From Methanobacteriota archaeon (lineage in GTDB: Archaea > Thermoplasmatota > DTKX01 > VGTL01), in NCBI GenBank assembly GCA_016874675.1, contig VGTL01000005.1:1-64000 (forward strand): 64,000 nucleotides of DNA, in the 5' to 3' direction. This document shows positions 28,210-37,611 of the stretch, in pieces (position 1 is the stretch's first letter; every line of letters begins with the position of its first letter). The notes under the pieces were generated by a model, which saw only the letters and a program-made list of their open reading frames with translations, searched no databases and was not told where the DNA came from. A program made the position numbers and the translations under genes.

Positions 28210-29439
28210 TCACTTCCCGAACTTCGCCTTGGACAGCTTCAGCGCCTCGACGCCCGGGAGCTTCTTGCCCAGGATGAACTCCTCGAGCGCACCGCCGCCG
28301 GTGGAGACGTAATCGAAGCGCTGCCGGAGGCCGAGCTTGTCGATGGCCGAGCCGGTGTGCCCGCCGCCGGCCACCCTGAACGCCCCCGAGGCGGCGATGG
28401 CCGTGAGCACCGCGGCGGTGCCCTGGTCGAACGGGGCCCTCTCGAAGAGCCCGGCCGGGCCGCTGACGAATACGGTCTTCGATTCGGAAATCAGCCTTGC
28501 GAACCTGGCCTGCGAGGCGGTGTCTATGTCCAGGAGGGGAAGGTCCACGGGCAGCTTGCCCAGCGGTGTCTCCCTGCGCTTGCCGCCCTCGTCGGCCGCG
28601 AACCCGTCGGGCAGGATGACCTTGGTGGGGTGCTTTTTCAGGATGTCGGCCGCCTGCTTGACGGAGTCGGGCTCCTTCGCCAGGAGCTCCTCCGTGGGCT
28701 TTCCGAGGTTTCTGCCCTGCGCCTTGAGGAACGCCATCGGGACGAGACCGGTCAGGATGACCCGGTCCGCTATCTTGTTGTCGAGGAGGTGGGATATGAG
28801 CGCGGTGGCGTCCGAGAACTTGGCCCCGCCCAGTATCACCGAAAACGGCCTCTGCGGGTCCTTGAACACGCGCGACATGGCGCTCACCTCGGCGTCCATC
28901 AGCACCCCGGCGGCGCCGGGCAAAACGAGGGGGAAGCCGACCAGCGAGGCCTGGGCCCGGTGGGCCGCGGCGAAGGCGTCGTTTACGAAGAACTGGGCGA
29001 GCGGGGCCAGGCCGGCCACGAGCTCGGACCGTGAGAGGTCCTCGGGGGTCTTCTTGGCGGTCTCGCCCTCCCAGCCGCGGACGTTGTCGAGCATCACGGC
29101 CTCGCCGGGCCTGAGGGCGCGGATGGCCGCCTTGGCCCTCTCCCCGAAGAGGTCGGGCACGAACTTGACGTCGAGCCCCAGCTCCCGGTTGAGCACCGCG
29201 ACATGCCTGTCCAGCGGGCAGAAGTCCCAGTCGCCCTTCTTGCCCTGGTGGGCGATGATGACCAGCCGGGCCTTGCGGTCCAGGAGCCTCCGGATGGTCG
29301 GCTCGATGGCCCGGATGCGCGCCGCGCTGCTTATTTCCAGCGTCTGCTTGTCCAAAGGCGAGTTCACGTCCACGCGGACAATGACGGTCTTGCCATCAAC
29401 GTCGAGGTCGTCTAATGTCAGGTAATCCTTCTGCGCCAT
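28210..29439 (-). CDS. pgk: Phosphoglycerate kinase
   Basis: VIVRVDVNSPLD, LVIIAHQGKKGDWD, ILGGAKFSDATALISHLLDN, VAGGGHTGSAIDKLG. Confidence 0.95.
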   Translation of the reverse strand: MAQKDYLTLDDLDVDGKTVIVRVDVNSPLDKQTLEISSAARIRAIEPTIRRLLDRKARLVIIAHQGKKGDWDFCPLDRHVAVLNRELGLDVKFVPDLFGERAKAAIRALRPGEAVMLDNVRGWEGETAKKTPEDLSRSELVAGLAPLAQFFVNDAFAAAHRAQASLVGFPLVLPGAAGVLMDAEVSAMSRVFKDPQRPFSVILGGAKFSDATALISHLLDNKIADRVILTGLVPMAFLKAQGRNLGKPTEELLAKEPDSVKQAADILKKHPTKVILPDGFAADEGGKRRETPLGKLPVDLPLLDIDTASQARFARLISESKTVFVSGPAGLFERAPFDQGTAAVLTAIAASGAFRVAGGGHTGSAIDKLGLRQRFDYVSTGGGALEEFILGKKLPGVEALKLSKAKFGK

Positions 29440-29534
29440 GACTTGTCCCCCCGGGTGCCCGTCCCGCCAGCGGAATGAGAGTATAAAAGCTTGGCGCGTT
29501 GCGTTGCGCGATGGGTCGGGTGGCGGCGTCGTTC

Positions 29535-30746
29535 TCAACGCCGCCTAACCTGGATGGCCCCGAGTATCTCGGCGGAGGGTATCTGCAGGTTGCCGGAGGA
29601 GGCCATCGGTATGACCGGCGGCGCGGGCCGCCGCTCCCGGGGCAGCGGCGGCGCCAGGCCGGCGCGCAGCTGCAGGGAGAATATCGCCATGGAGACGACC
29701 GTCATGCCGGCGGCAAGGTACATCATCGCCGTGTAGTTGCCGAACGCGCCGGACACCGCACCCCCGAGCAGCGGGCCGACTATGCCCGACAGGGCTATCG
29801 TCGAGCCCACGAGCCCGCTGGAGGTCGCGACCTCGGCGTTCCTCTCGGTGACGAACTTGAGGGCCCCGACGTACATGAACGACCACGAGAGGGCTATCAT
29901 GACCTGGGGGATGACCATGAGCCATATGCTGCTGGCCAGGGCGTAGGCCACGAAGGTGGCGCTGCTCAGGACCAGTCCGGCGAAAAAGGCCCTCACGCTG
30001 CCGACGCGGTCGAGGTTGTACATGACCACGAACTGCGTGAGGGCGTTGGCGGCGTAGAGGAGGCCTATCTGGAGGTTGTCCGCCCCGATGAGGTTGAGGT
30101 GGATGGGCAATGTCGCCCAGATGGCCGAGGCCCCCGTGTGGCGGATGAGCAGGGCGCTGTACACCGGCAGGTTGCGGCGGAGAATCCTTTTGGGGAAGAG
30201 CGGCACCGAGAGCCTCTGTTCCCCTATCAGCGGCAGGGTGAGGGCGAGCGCGAACGAGGCCGCGAACATGATGCCGCTGGCCAGGAAGACCTGCCAGTAG
30301 GCTGCGAGCGCCCCGGCGACGAAAGTCCCCACCCCCCAGCCGAGCGAGCCGAACGACACCGACTTTCCCATCTCCTGGCGCGAGAGGTAGACGTAGGCCA
30401 GGAGCGCCGGAGGGAATATCCCCCCGGCGAAGCCGACCATCAGGCGGGCCAGTGCCAGCTGCAGCGGGTCGGCGCAGAACGACTGGAGCGGGACGGCCAG
30501 CGCGGAAAGCGCCAGACCGACCAGCAGGAACAGGCGCTTCCCGTAGACGTCCGCCGCCCGCCCGAACACGTACTGCGAGAGGAACGTCGCCCCGGCGAAG
30601 AGCGATACGATGACCCCCACCGTGAAGTCGGAGGCGCCCATCACGGTCCTGGCCCAGAGGGGCACGAAGAGGGAGCTTGCGAACCCCCCGGCGTTGGTCA
30701 GGAGCTGTATGGCCTGGATGCGCACGATGGGTCCAACATCACTCAT
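29535..30746 (-). CDS. MFS transporter
   Basis: 12-TM-like hydrophobic pattern; GRAADVYGKRLFLLVGLALS; typical MFS loop. Confidence 0.85.
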   Translation of the reverse strand: MSDVGPIVRIQAIQLLTNAGGFASSLFVPLWARTVMGASDFTVGVIVSLFAGATFLSQYVFGRAADVYGKRLFLLVGLALSALAVPLQSFCADPLQLALARLMVGFAGGIFPPALLAYVYLSRQEMGKSVSFGSLGWGVGTFVAGALAAYWQVFLASGIMFAASFALALTLPLIGEQRLSVPLFPKRILRRNLPVYSALLIRHTGASAIWATLPIHLNLIGADNLQIGLLYAANALTQFVVMYNLDRVGSVRAFFAGLVLSSATFVAYALASSIWLMVIPQVMIALSWSFMYVGALKFVTERNAEVATSSGLVGSTIALSGIVGPLLGGAVSGAFGNYTAMMYLAAGMTVVSMAIFSLQLRAGLAPPLPRERRPAPPVIPMASSGNLQIPSAEILGAIQVRRR

Positions 30747-30770
30747 GATAAAATCGTTGCGGTGGGGGAT

Positions 30771-30916
30771 TCAGGGTGCGGGGTGCGGGGTGCAGGGAAC
30801 GAAGGGGCAGGGGGCAAGGGGCAAGGGAAACGAAGAACCGTCCATTGACCATTGACCCTCGACCCTTGACCCTCGACCTTTCGTTCCCCGCGCTCAGCAC
30901 CCAGCACCCCGCACCC
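30771..30916. repeat. Heptanucleotide repeat hairpin
   Basis: tcagggtgcggggtgcggggtgcaggg / cagcacccagcaccccgcaccctga. Confidence 0.8.
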
Positions 30917-30959
30917 TGAAAACATTAATAATCCCGCGACATAGTCCCGCGCGGAAAGG

Positions 30960-31769
30960 GTGAGCGCGATGGAGGCCAGGGAAATCGGCAGGCTGTTCGA
31001 GAAGGTGCGGGCCAACCGGCCGCTCGTGCACCACATCACGAACTACGTGACCGTCAACGACTGCGCCAACATCACGCTCTGCGCGGGCGCCGCGCCGGTG
31101 ATGTCCCACTCCCGCAGGGAGACCGGGGAGATGGTGGCGATGGCCGGGGCGCTCGTGCTCAACATCGGGACGCTCGACACGCGGCAGGTGGAGCAGATGC
31201 TCGCCGCCGGAAGGAAGGCCAACACCCAAGGCGTCCCCGTGGTGCTGGACCCGGTGGGCGCCGGGGCGACGAGGTTCCGGACCAAGACCTCCCTGCGCCT
31301 GCTACGGGAGCTCGAGGTCGCGGTGCTCAAGGGCAACGGCGGCGAGATCGCCTCCCTCGCCGGCGCGGGCGGGAAGGTGCGGGGGGTGGACTCCGACGGG
31401 GTGGGAGGAAAGCCCGAGCAGATAACCCGGGAGTACGCCTCGAGGCTCGGGACGGTGGTGGCGATGACCGGCCCGGCCGACTTTCTGTCCGACGGGAGAA
31501 GGACCCTTCGCGTCGACAACGGCCACCCGCTCATGGGCCGGTTCTCCGGCTCCGGGTGCATGGCCGCTTCGGTCACGGGGGCGTTCGCGGCGGTCTCCAA
31601 GGACCGCGTCGCCGCCACCGCCGCGGCGCTGGCCGCCTTCGGCGTCGCCGGGGAGAAGGCGGCGGTGCGAAACACCACGCCCTACGGCGTCCGCATGGCC
31701 ATCTTCGACGAGCTCTTCAATCTCTCCCCGGCGGAGCTCGCCGAGCGCGCGAGGGTGAGGAAGGTCTGA
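30960..31769 (+). CDS. thiM: Hydroxyethylthiazole kinase
   Basis: RPLVHHITNYVTVNDCANITLCAGAAPVMSH, VPVVLDPVGAGATRFRT, VLKGNGGEIASLAG, GRFSGSGCMAASVTGAF. Confidence 0.95.
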   Translation: MSAMEAREIGRLFEKVRANRPLVHHITNYVTVNDCANITLCAGAAPVMSHSRRETGEMVAMAGALVLNIGTLDTRQVEQMLAAGRKANTQGVPVVLDPVGAGATRFRTKTSLRLLRELEVAVLKGNGGEIASLAGAGGKVRGVDSDGVGGKPEQITREYASRLGTVVAMTGPADFLSDGRRTLRVDNGHPLMGRFSGSGCMAASVTGAFAAVSKDRVAATAAALAAFGVAGEKAAVRNTTPYGVRMAIFDELFNLSPAELAERARVRKV

Positions 31770-32428
31770 TGCCCCGAAGGAGCCGGACCGGGAGGGACTG
31801 GGGCCTCTACGTCGTGACGGACGAGGGGCTCTCCCGCGGGCTTTCTCACACCCAGATTGCCCATCAGGCCCTTGCGGGGGGCGCCGACGTCATCCAGCTG
31901 CGAGACAAGGGGCTGGACGGGCGCGCCCTCCTGGGTCAGGCGCTCGCGATCCGCGATCTGACGCGCAGGGCGGGGAAGCTCTTCATCGTGAACGACCGGC
32001 TGGACGTCGCCCTGGCCTCGGGCGCGGACGGAGTGCACCTGGGCCAGGAGGACCTGCCCCTGGCCGCGGCGCGCCCCATCGCCCCCCGCGGGTTCCTGAT
32101 AGGCGTCACGGTCCACGACGTCTGGGAGGCGCGGGAGGCCGAACGGGGCGGGGCGGACTACCTGGGCCTTTCACCCATCTTCGCCACCGGCTCCAAGAGC
32201 GACGCCGGGAAGGCCCGCGGGCTGGGCACGCTGCGCAAGGTCAGGAGGGCCGTTTCCGTCCCGGTGGTCGCAATCGGGGGCATCTCGCTTGCCAACGCGC
32301 GGGAGGTCCTGGAGGCCGGCGCGGACGGGCTGGCGGTGATATCGGCCGTGGTGAGCCAGCCCGACGTGGAGGAGGCGGCCCGGCGGCTCAAGGCCATCGT
32401 GACCGCTTTCCGGCGCGACTTCGGCTGA
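31769..32428 (+). CDS. thiE: Thiamine-phosphate synthase
   Basis: LYVVTDEGL, ADVIQLRDKGLDGRALLGQA, FIVNDRLDVALASGADGVHLGQEDLP, YLGLSPIFATGSKSDAG; ATG overlaps thiM stop. Confidence 0.95.
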   Translation: MPRRSRTGRDWGLYVVTDEGLSRGLSHTQIAHQALAGGADVIQLRDKGLDGRALLGQALAIRDLTRRAGKLFIVNDRLDVALASGADGVHLGQEDLPLAAARPIAPRGFLIGVTVHDVWEAREAERGGADYLGLSPIFATGSKSDAGKARGLGTLRKVRRAVSVPVVAIGGISLANAREVLEAGADGLAVISAVVSQPDVEEAARRLKAIVTAFRRDFG

Positions 32429-32450
32429 GGGCCGGACGGGGCGGCCCGGC

Positions 32451-32942
32451 TCACTCGGACTCGTCGGAACGGGGTCCGCCGGCCCCGGGCGGCGGTCGTC
32501 CGTCGTCCGGCGGGCCGGCCCGGCGGCCGCGGATTCGGCGGCGGAGCCTCTCCAGCAACGCCCGGTCCCCCGAGAGGGGGTATTCCCTCCCGCCGAATTT
32601 CAAGAAGAGCGCGTCGTATCCGGAGAGGTAATAGAGGGCCAGGAGCACCGCGCCCGCGCCCAGCACCGGAAGGAGCGCTATGCCGATGGTCCTGATGGTC
32701 GGGCTGTAGCGGTACCGGCGGCCCCAGCCGTCCAGCGTGATACCGTCGTAGGGCATCCGGACGCGGCGGTCCGCCTTTCGCAGGGTCAGGCGGGACCGGC
32801 CGATATTGAGCGAGAAGCCCGGCTCGCCGTCCACGGCCACGTCGATCGCGGCCAGGTCAGGTCCCCCCTTTCCGCGATCGCCTGCGCACGGCGACGAGGG
32901 CCGCGGCGCAGGCGACGAGCGCCACCAGCATCGCGCCCGCAA
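32451..32942 (-). CDS. Small membrane protein of unknown function (start uncertain, overlaps upstream gene)
   Basis: TIRTIGIALLPVLGAGAVLLALYYLSGYDALFLKFGGREYPLSGD; single TM. Confidence 0.45.
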   Translation of the reverse strand: MRARCWWRSSPAPRPSSPCAGDRGKGGPDLAAIDVAVDGEPGFSLNIGRSRLTLRKADRRVRMPYDGITLDGWGRRYRYSPTIRTIGIALLPVLGAGAVLLALYYLSGYDALFLKFGGREYPLSGDRALLERLRRRIRGRRAGPPDDGRPPPGAGGPRSDESE

Positions 32943-34677
32943 CGAGGGGCAGCGACGGTCCGGCCGGCTGCGGCCCGGGGGGGGCCCGGACCGTGAAGTT
33001 GAAGGTGAGGTTGTTGTTGGCCTCGTCGTTCTCCTCCAGCTCGTTGTCCGGGTCTATCCGCACCGTCACGGTGTGGGTGCCCGGGCGGGCCTTCCAGTCC
33101 TGCGCCCTGGCAAACGAGAACGACCGTCCCGCGACGGGGAAGAGCTCGGCCCGGTCCAGCGGCTCGCCGTCGAGCGTGAAGAGGACCGGGACCCGGTTGG
33201 AGGGCGACGGGCCGGTGTTATTGACCTTGCAGGAGATGGCCAGCCAGTCGCCCCCCCTCGGGAAGGGCGGGTCCAGGGTTATCTCCCGGATCACAAGATC
33301 GGACAGGACCGCCAGGCGGAGCGTCACGTTCGCGGTGCCGGCCGGGACGGCGGTCTCGCAGAAGATGTCCCTCCACTCCGCCCGCGCGGTTTTCGCAAAG
33401 CCCGCCCGCACCGTGTACGGATAGTGGTCCAGCCGTGTGCCGAAGTTGTCTATCGAGTACTCGGTCAGGAACGGGGCTTCGTAGGAGTTGTTGATGGATC
33501 TCACGATGGGGACAGGGTCTCCGAAAGCGTCGGTGACGTTGACGACCAGGTCCGGGGGCCACAGGTGCTCCGGGTTGGATAAAAACACCTGCAAATCGGA
33601 GGTCTTCTCGACGCGGCCCGCGCCGTTGGTGCCGCCGGCGCCGTCGTCGAAGAGGGTGTCGCCGGGGTCGACATCGGAGCCGTAGAGCGAAAGCCCGTAC
33701 TGGCTGTTGCCGTATATCCGGTTCCCCGAGAGGGTCCAGTTGGGGAGGGGGTCCGAACCGTACCTGTACAGTACCAATCCGTAGGTGGAATTGGCCAAAA
33801 CGCAATCGCGCAGGTGCAGGTTGCCTCTCGCCTCGAGGGCGAGCTGGCTACAATCATAAATGACGCAGCCTTCGACCACCGGCGTGTCATCGGGGTCGGT
33901 CGTGTAAAGCTCGATGCCTGTGCCGCAGTCCCGGATGGAGCAGCCGGTTATGAACGGGACGCCCGAGCTGGACTGAATCCCGGTGCCGTACCCCCGGATG
34001 GTGCAGCCTTCGATCCTGGTGTATCCGGAGAGCCTGATGGCCGGGAATGCCATGGAATGGCCCCAGAACGGGTCCCGCCCGTCCCGGCCGGACGCGTCGA
34101 TGGCGCAGCCCGACAGGACCGTCTCGTTGAGCGAGGCGGGGTTGAAGATGCTTGCTGGCGCCCCCGCGAATGTGCAGTTGTCGAACCTCACGGGCGAATC
34201 GCTGATGTACAGATAGCAGGTATCGAACGTGCAGTCCCGGAACAGGCCGGCGGAGGAGTTCAGGATCAACACGAGGTTCTCGAAGGAGCAGTTTCGGGCC
34301 TGGATCTGTTGCGGCTCGCCATTCCCGGTGATGTTGATGTATCCGCCGAAGCTGCCATGGAGATAGTGGCTCCGGTTGGAGGCGAGGAATCGCACCGGCC
34401 GCTCGGCCGTGCCGCGGACCTCAAAACCCCCGGCCATGGACAGGAAGAGCGGCTGGAAGGGCGAGGCGTCCAGGTCCGGCTCCAGGCTGATGTTCACCCC
34501 GGGGCCTATGACCAGGTCCACGGTCGCCGGGAGGGTCCTGTTGGCCAGCAGCGTCAGGTCCGTTTCCCAGAGCTCCGGCGTGGGAACCGCCCGGGCCGGC
34601 GGCTGCGCCTGGAAGACAAGCAGCAACGTCAGGAGGGCCGCGACGGTCCGTTTCATCCCGTCGGATTGCAACGTCAT
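32857..34677 (-). CDS. Secreted right-handed beta-helix (NosD-like) plus CARDB protein with C-terminal TM
   Basis: Signal peptide; repeated IxGCxIRxxxTGI/IxxCSFENLV units; CARDB-like LVIREITLDPPFPRGGDWLAISCKVNNTGPSPSNRVPV; C-terminal TM. Confidence 0.85.
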   Translation of the reverse strand: MTLQSDGMKRTVAALLTLLLVFQAQPPARAVPTPELWETDLTLLANRTLPATVDLVIGPGVNISLEPDLDASPFQPLFLSMAGGFEVRGTAERPVRFLASNRSHYLHGSFGGYINITGNGEPQQIQARNCSFENLVLILNSSAGLFRDCTFDTCYLYISDSPVRFDNCTFAGAPASIFNPASLNETVLSGCAIDASGRDGRDPFWGHSMAFPAIRLSGYTRIEGCTIRGYGTGIQSSSGVPFITGCSIRDCGTGIELYTTDPDDTPVVEGCVIYDCSQLALEARGNLHLRDCVLANSTYGLVLYRYGSDPLPNWTLSGNRIYGNSQYGLSLYGSDVDPGDTLFDDGAGGTNGAGRVEKTSDLQVFLSNPEHLWPPDLVVNVTDAFGDPVPIVRSINNSYEAPFLTEYSIDNFGTRLDHYPYTVRAGFAKTARAEWRDIFCETAVPAGTANVTLRLAVLSDLVIREITLDPPFPRGGDWLAISCKVNNTGPSPSNRVPVLFTLDGEPLDRAELFPVAGRSFSFARAQDWKARPGTHTVTVRIDPDNELEENDEANNNLTFNFTVRAPPGPQPAGPSLPLVAGAMLVALVACAAALVAVRRRSRKGGT

Positions 34678-34745
34678 GAGGGGTTAATAATATTGCCAGG
34701 CTCTGGTTTAAGTACCCCGAGGCCGATGAACGGGCGGGTGTCCCC

Positions 34746-35003
34746 GTGGAACTGCGAAACGAGCCCAGGGTGTACCAGCCGCCCTCGAACTCCGCCGGAC
34801 CGTGCCCCCGGTGCCGCTCCCCCATGGAGACCTTCGACGGCGCCGATGTCAAGGACCGCAACTACCGGGGCCGGCTGTGCACCCGTTGCCACTGGTTCAA
34901 GGGGACGCGCTCGATGGGCTACGGGATGAAGCGAGTGGGACCGCGCGCCGACGGGAACTACGACGAGCCCTTCGAGGGGAAGATACGGCCGCGGGAAAGA
35001 TGA
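34746..35003 (+). CDS. Small zinc-finger protein
   Basis: 85 aa with CPRC...LCTRCHW paired Cys motifs. Confidence 0.55.
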   Translation: MELRNEPRVYQPPSNSAGPCPRCRSPMETFDGADVKDRNYRGRLCTRCHWFKGTRSMGYGMKRVGPRADGNYDEPFEGKIRPRER

Positions 35004-35548
35004 GCGCCGAACGCCTGCGGTCCCAACCTCCCGCTCGCGCCGCCGGGTCCTACCTGTTGCTTCTGCGTCTTGGCGGCACCCGCGCGCTCGACGTCGGGAT
35101 GCTGGGGCGGGTGCGTTTCCCGGCCGGCAATTATGTGTACGCAGGTTCTGCAATGGGAGGCCTCGGGGCGCGGGTGAAGCGCCATTTCCGATCCTGCAAA
35201 AAGGTCAAATGGCACATCGACCGTCTGCTGGCCGTGGCAGAGCTTTCGGGCGCGGTCCTTTTCCCTTCGGAGCACCGGGAGGAGTGCCGGCTGGCACGCG
35301 CCGTGCTGGCGGTGCCAGGAACCCGGCCCGTCCCGGGCTTCGGGAGCTCGGACTGCCGCTGCATCGGCCACCTGGTCCATCTCGGCACCCTCTCGTTCGG
35401 TGAATTGCTCGGACGCCTGGACGGCAGGGGGCAGGGGGCAGGGGGCAGGGTGCGATGGCCCGATGGGAGCTCGACAGCCCCCCTGCACCTTGCCCCCCGC
35501 ACCCTGCACCCCGCACCCCGCACCCTGCCTGGGGAGGCATTGGATTGA
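35000..35548 (+). CDS. GIY-YIG-like (DUF123-type) nuclease domain protein with repeat-derived C-terminal tail
   Basis: GSYLLLLRL...FPAGNYVYAGSAMGGLGARVKRHFR...KVKWHIDRLL; tail DGRGQGAGGRVRW...LHLAPRTLHPAPRTLP encoded by intergenic-type repeats. Confidence 0.75.
   Translation: MSAERLRSQPPARAAGSYLLLLRLGGTRALDVGMLGRVRFPAGNYVYAGSAMGGLGARVKRHFRSCKKVKWHIDRLLAVAELSGAVLFPSEHREECRLARAVLAVPGTRPVPGFGSSDCRCIGHLVHLGTLSFGELLGRLDGRGQGAGGRVRWPDGSSTAPLHLAPRTLHPAPRTLPGEALD
35427..35531. repeat. Heptanucleotide repeat hairpin inside 3' end of GIY-YIG ORF
   Basis: ggcagggggcagggggcagggggcagggtgc / ctgcaccttgccccccgcaccctgcaccccgcaccccgcaccctgcc. Confidence 0.8.
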
Positions 35549-35550
35549 TC

Positions 35551-36393
35551 GTGCCCTTCGAAGGCCCGCTGGAGCTTGGGCACACGCTGGAGTGCGGCCA
35601 GGCGTTCCGGTGGAGGCCGGAGGGTGGGTGGTTCCTGGGGACGGTCGGGTCGACGGCGATGAAGGTCCGAAAGGTCCCGGGCGGCCTCGAGGTGCGGTCG
35701 TCCCCGGAGGTCTCCGGGGACCTCGTCCGTTCCTATTTCCGGCTCGACGACGACCTGGAGGCGATACTGCGGGAGATATCGGTCGACCGGCACATCCGCC
35801 GGGCCGTCGAGACGTACAGCGGTCTCCGGCTCCTCCGCCAGGAACCCTGGGAGTGCCTGGTCTCCTACGTGGCCTCCTCGGCCTCCAACATCCCCAAGAT
35901 AGCAAGATGCATCCGGAAGCTGTGCCGTCTCTACGGGGAGTGGCTCCGGATCGACGGCTTCGAGACCTGGGGCTTCCCTCGGCCGGAGAAGGTTGCAGCC
36001 GGGGGCGCCCGGGCCCTCAGGCGCTGCGAGCTGGGCTTTCGCGCGGACTACATCGCCGGCATCGCCCGGGAGCTGACCGATCCGGAGGGCCTGGGCCCGC
36101 TGACCCTGGAGGGGCTCCGGTCCCTGCGGGACGTCCCGGCGGACCGGGCCCGCCTCAAGCTCCTGGAGTTTTGCGGCGTGGGCGACAAGGTGGCCGACTG
36201 CGTCCTCCTTTTCTCATTGGACAAGCTCGATATGTTCCCGGTCGACCGGTGGGTGCAGAGGGTGGCCGAGAGGCTCTTCTTCCGGGGCCGGCGGCTCTCA
36301 CCGAAGAAGGTCCGCGAGTGGGGCCGGCGACATTACGGCCGTTACGCCGGCTACGCCCAGCAGTACCTCTTCCATTATATTCGCCATCTATGA
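35551..36393 (+). CDS. 8-oxoguanine DNA glycosylase (OGG1/HhH-GPD family)
   Basis: LGHTLECGQAFRWRPEGGWFLG, WECLVSYVASSASNIPKI, GVGDKVADCVLLFSLDKLDMFPVDRWV catalytic K/D; GTG (or TTG 35545) start. Confidence 0.85.
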   Translation: MPFEGPLELGHTLECGQAFRWRPEGGWFLGTVGSTAMKVRKVPGGLEVRSSPEVSGDLVRSYFRLDDDLEAILREISVDRHIRRAVETYSGLRLLRQEPWECLVSYVASSASNIPKIARCIRKLCRLYGEWLRIDGFETWGFPRPEKVAAGGARALRRCELGFRADYIAGIARELTDPEGLGPLTLEGLRSLRDVPADRARLKLLEFCGVGDKVADCVLLFSLDKLDMFPVDRWVQRVAERLFFRGRRLSPKKVREWGRRHYGRYAGYAQQYLFHYIRHL

Positions 36394-36452
36394 TTCGGGG
36401 TGCGGGGTGCGGCTGGCTCCCCGGCACCCGGCACCCGGCACCCTGTTCTTCC
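36392..36452. repeat. Heptanucleotide repeat hairpin
   Basis: tcggggtgcggggtgcgg / ccggcacccggcacccggcaccc. Confidence 0.7.
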
Positions 36453-36503
36453 ACCCCTTCGTTTCCGGTGGGCCGACACTTTCACTCACCCCCCCTCCTG
36501 AGG

Positions 36504-36512
36504 CATATATAT
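36504..36512 (+). promoter_or_regulatory. Candidate TATA box upstream of the 25-aa microprotein
   Basis: catatatat about 54 nt before ATG in GC-rich background. Confidence 0.4.
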
Positions 36513-36557
36513 CCCGGCCTCCATACAAAAGCCCAGAAGTGCAAAAGGTGAGCGAAA

Positions 36558-36635
36558 ATGGACCCCGATGCAGACGATGATTGCAGCTGGGAGGAAGTGT
36601 ACTCGTCCTACGGTTGCGACACCCATTACGACTGA
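36558..36635 (+). CDS. Candidate 25-aa acidic microprotein MDPDADDDCSWEEVYSSYGCDTHYD
   Basis: ATG preceded by aaaaGGTGagcgaaa and a TATA-like element; two Cys, terminal His; not in supplied ORF track because it is short. Confidence 0.45.
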   Translation: MDPDADDDCSWEEVYSSYGCDTHYD

Positions 36636-36807
36636 GAGCCTCACTATCATCGACCCATCCCGGAGGCAGGCCGGCCGGCGCCAGTTCCCTCTTGCCCCTT
36701 CCCCTTTTTTGGGGAAGGGTCCTCGAAGGGGCCGCCCGTCCGGTCGGGCGGCCCGGCGGGGAGTTCCAGGCCCCGCCGGCCCGGCCGGCCTGCCCTTAGA
36801 ACAGGGA

Positions 36808-36867
36808 GCGGGCAGCGGGGAGCAGTGGACGACTGGCGCCGTTCCGTCACCGCTCCCCGCTGCCCGC
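36808..36867 (+). repeat. 60-bp hairpin element, copy A
   Basis: GCGGGCAGCGGGGAGCAGTGGACGACTGGCGCCGTTCCGTCACCGCTCCCCGCTGCCCGC; inverted match to 39728..39787 with one mismatch. Confidence 0.9.
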
Positions 36868-36966
36868 TCCCCACTCCCTTTCCCCTGCCCCCTGACGCTT
36901 GCCCCTTGCCCCCCTCACGATTAACTATAATACCAGCCAAGCGCATCCCAGCCGGGGTGCTGGACC

Positions 36967-37317
36967 ATGTCCGACGGCGACAAGAGCATCATTCCGCTTA
37001 TCAAGAACATGACCGAGATCATCAATGCCGAGGACCTGGCGCTGGAGGCCGCGCGCGAGCTCATCAAGGACGAGATTAAGCGCGTCATCCGGGCCAAGCT
37101 CGATGAGAACCCGGCCCTTCGCAACGAGATCAAGGAGGCCATCTCGCTGTACCTTGAGTCGAAGGCCCGCCAGGCCTTCGCCATGGTCAAGCTGACCAAG
37201 TGCGGCGCAAAGCTGGGACTGGAGCTCATCCCGCCGGGCCTCAAGCAGGAGATGACCAGGGAGGTCGTCTCGGTCTTCCAGGAGGAGATAAACGCCATCC
37301 TGGCCAAGGGGCTTTGA
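36967..37317 (+). CDS. Conserved-looking small hypothetical protein (helical)
   Basis: 116-aa ORF MSDGDKSIIPLIKNMTEIINAEDLALEAARELIKDEIKRVIRAKL...; AT-rich promoter-like ttaactataata upstream. Confidence 0.65.
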   Translation: MSDGDKSIIPLIKNMTEIINAEDLALEAARELIKDEIKRVIRAKLDENPALRNEIKEAISLYLESKARQAFAMVKLTKCGAKLGLELIPPGLKQEMTREVVSVFQEEINAILAKGL

Positions 37318-37321
37318 AAAA

Positions 37322-37475
37322 ACAAGGCACGGGGCGCACGGCGCAAGGGTCATGGCGCGAGGGGAAAGGGGCCTGGGGGGTTGCGCTGTCCCCGCCACCC
37401 TTCCCCCTTGTCCCTTTTCCCTTGCGCCTTTCCCCTTGAGCCTTGCGCCCTGCGCCCCGCGCCTTCCTCCTTGCT
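37322..37475. repeat. Heptanucleotide repeat, opposing tracts
   Basis: aaggcacggggcgcacggcgcaaggg / cccttgcgcctttccccttgagccttgcgccctgcgccccgcgcc. Confidence 0.7.
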
Positions 37476-37611
37476 GGAAAAAGAGTTGAAGTTCCTACTA
37501 GGAATGTAAAAAAAGCCCGGGCCGGCGGCACGTCGCCTGCCGTGCCCAAGCTCGCGGCGGGGACCCGAAACGCCCCCGGGTTCCTTCCGAGAGAGATTTG
37601 GGAGAATCCGT

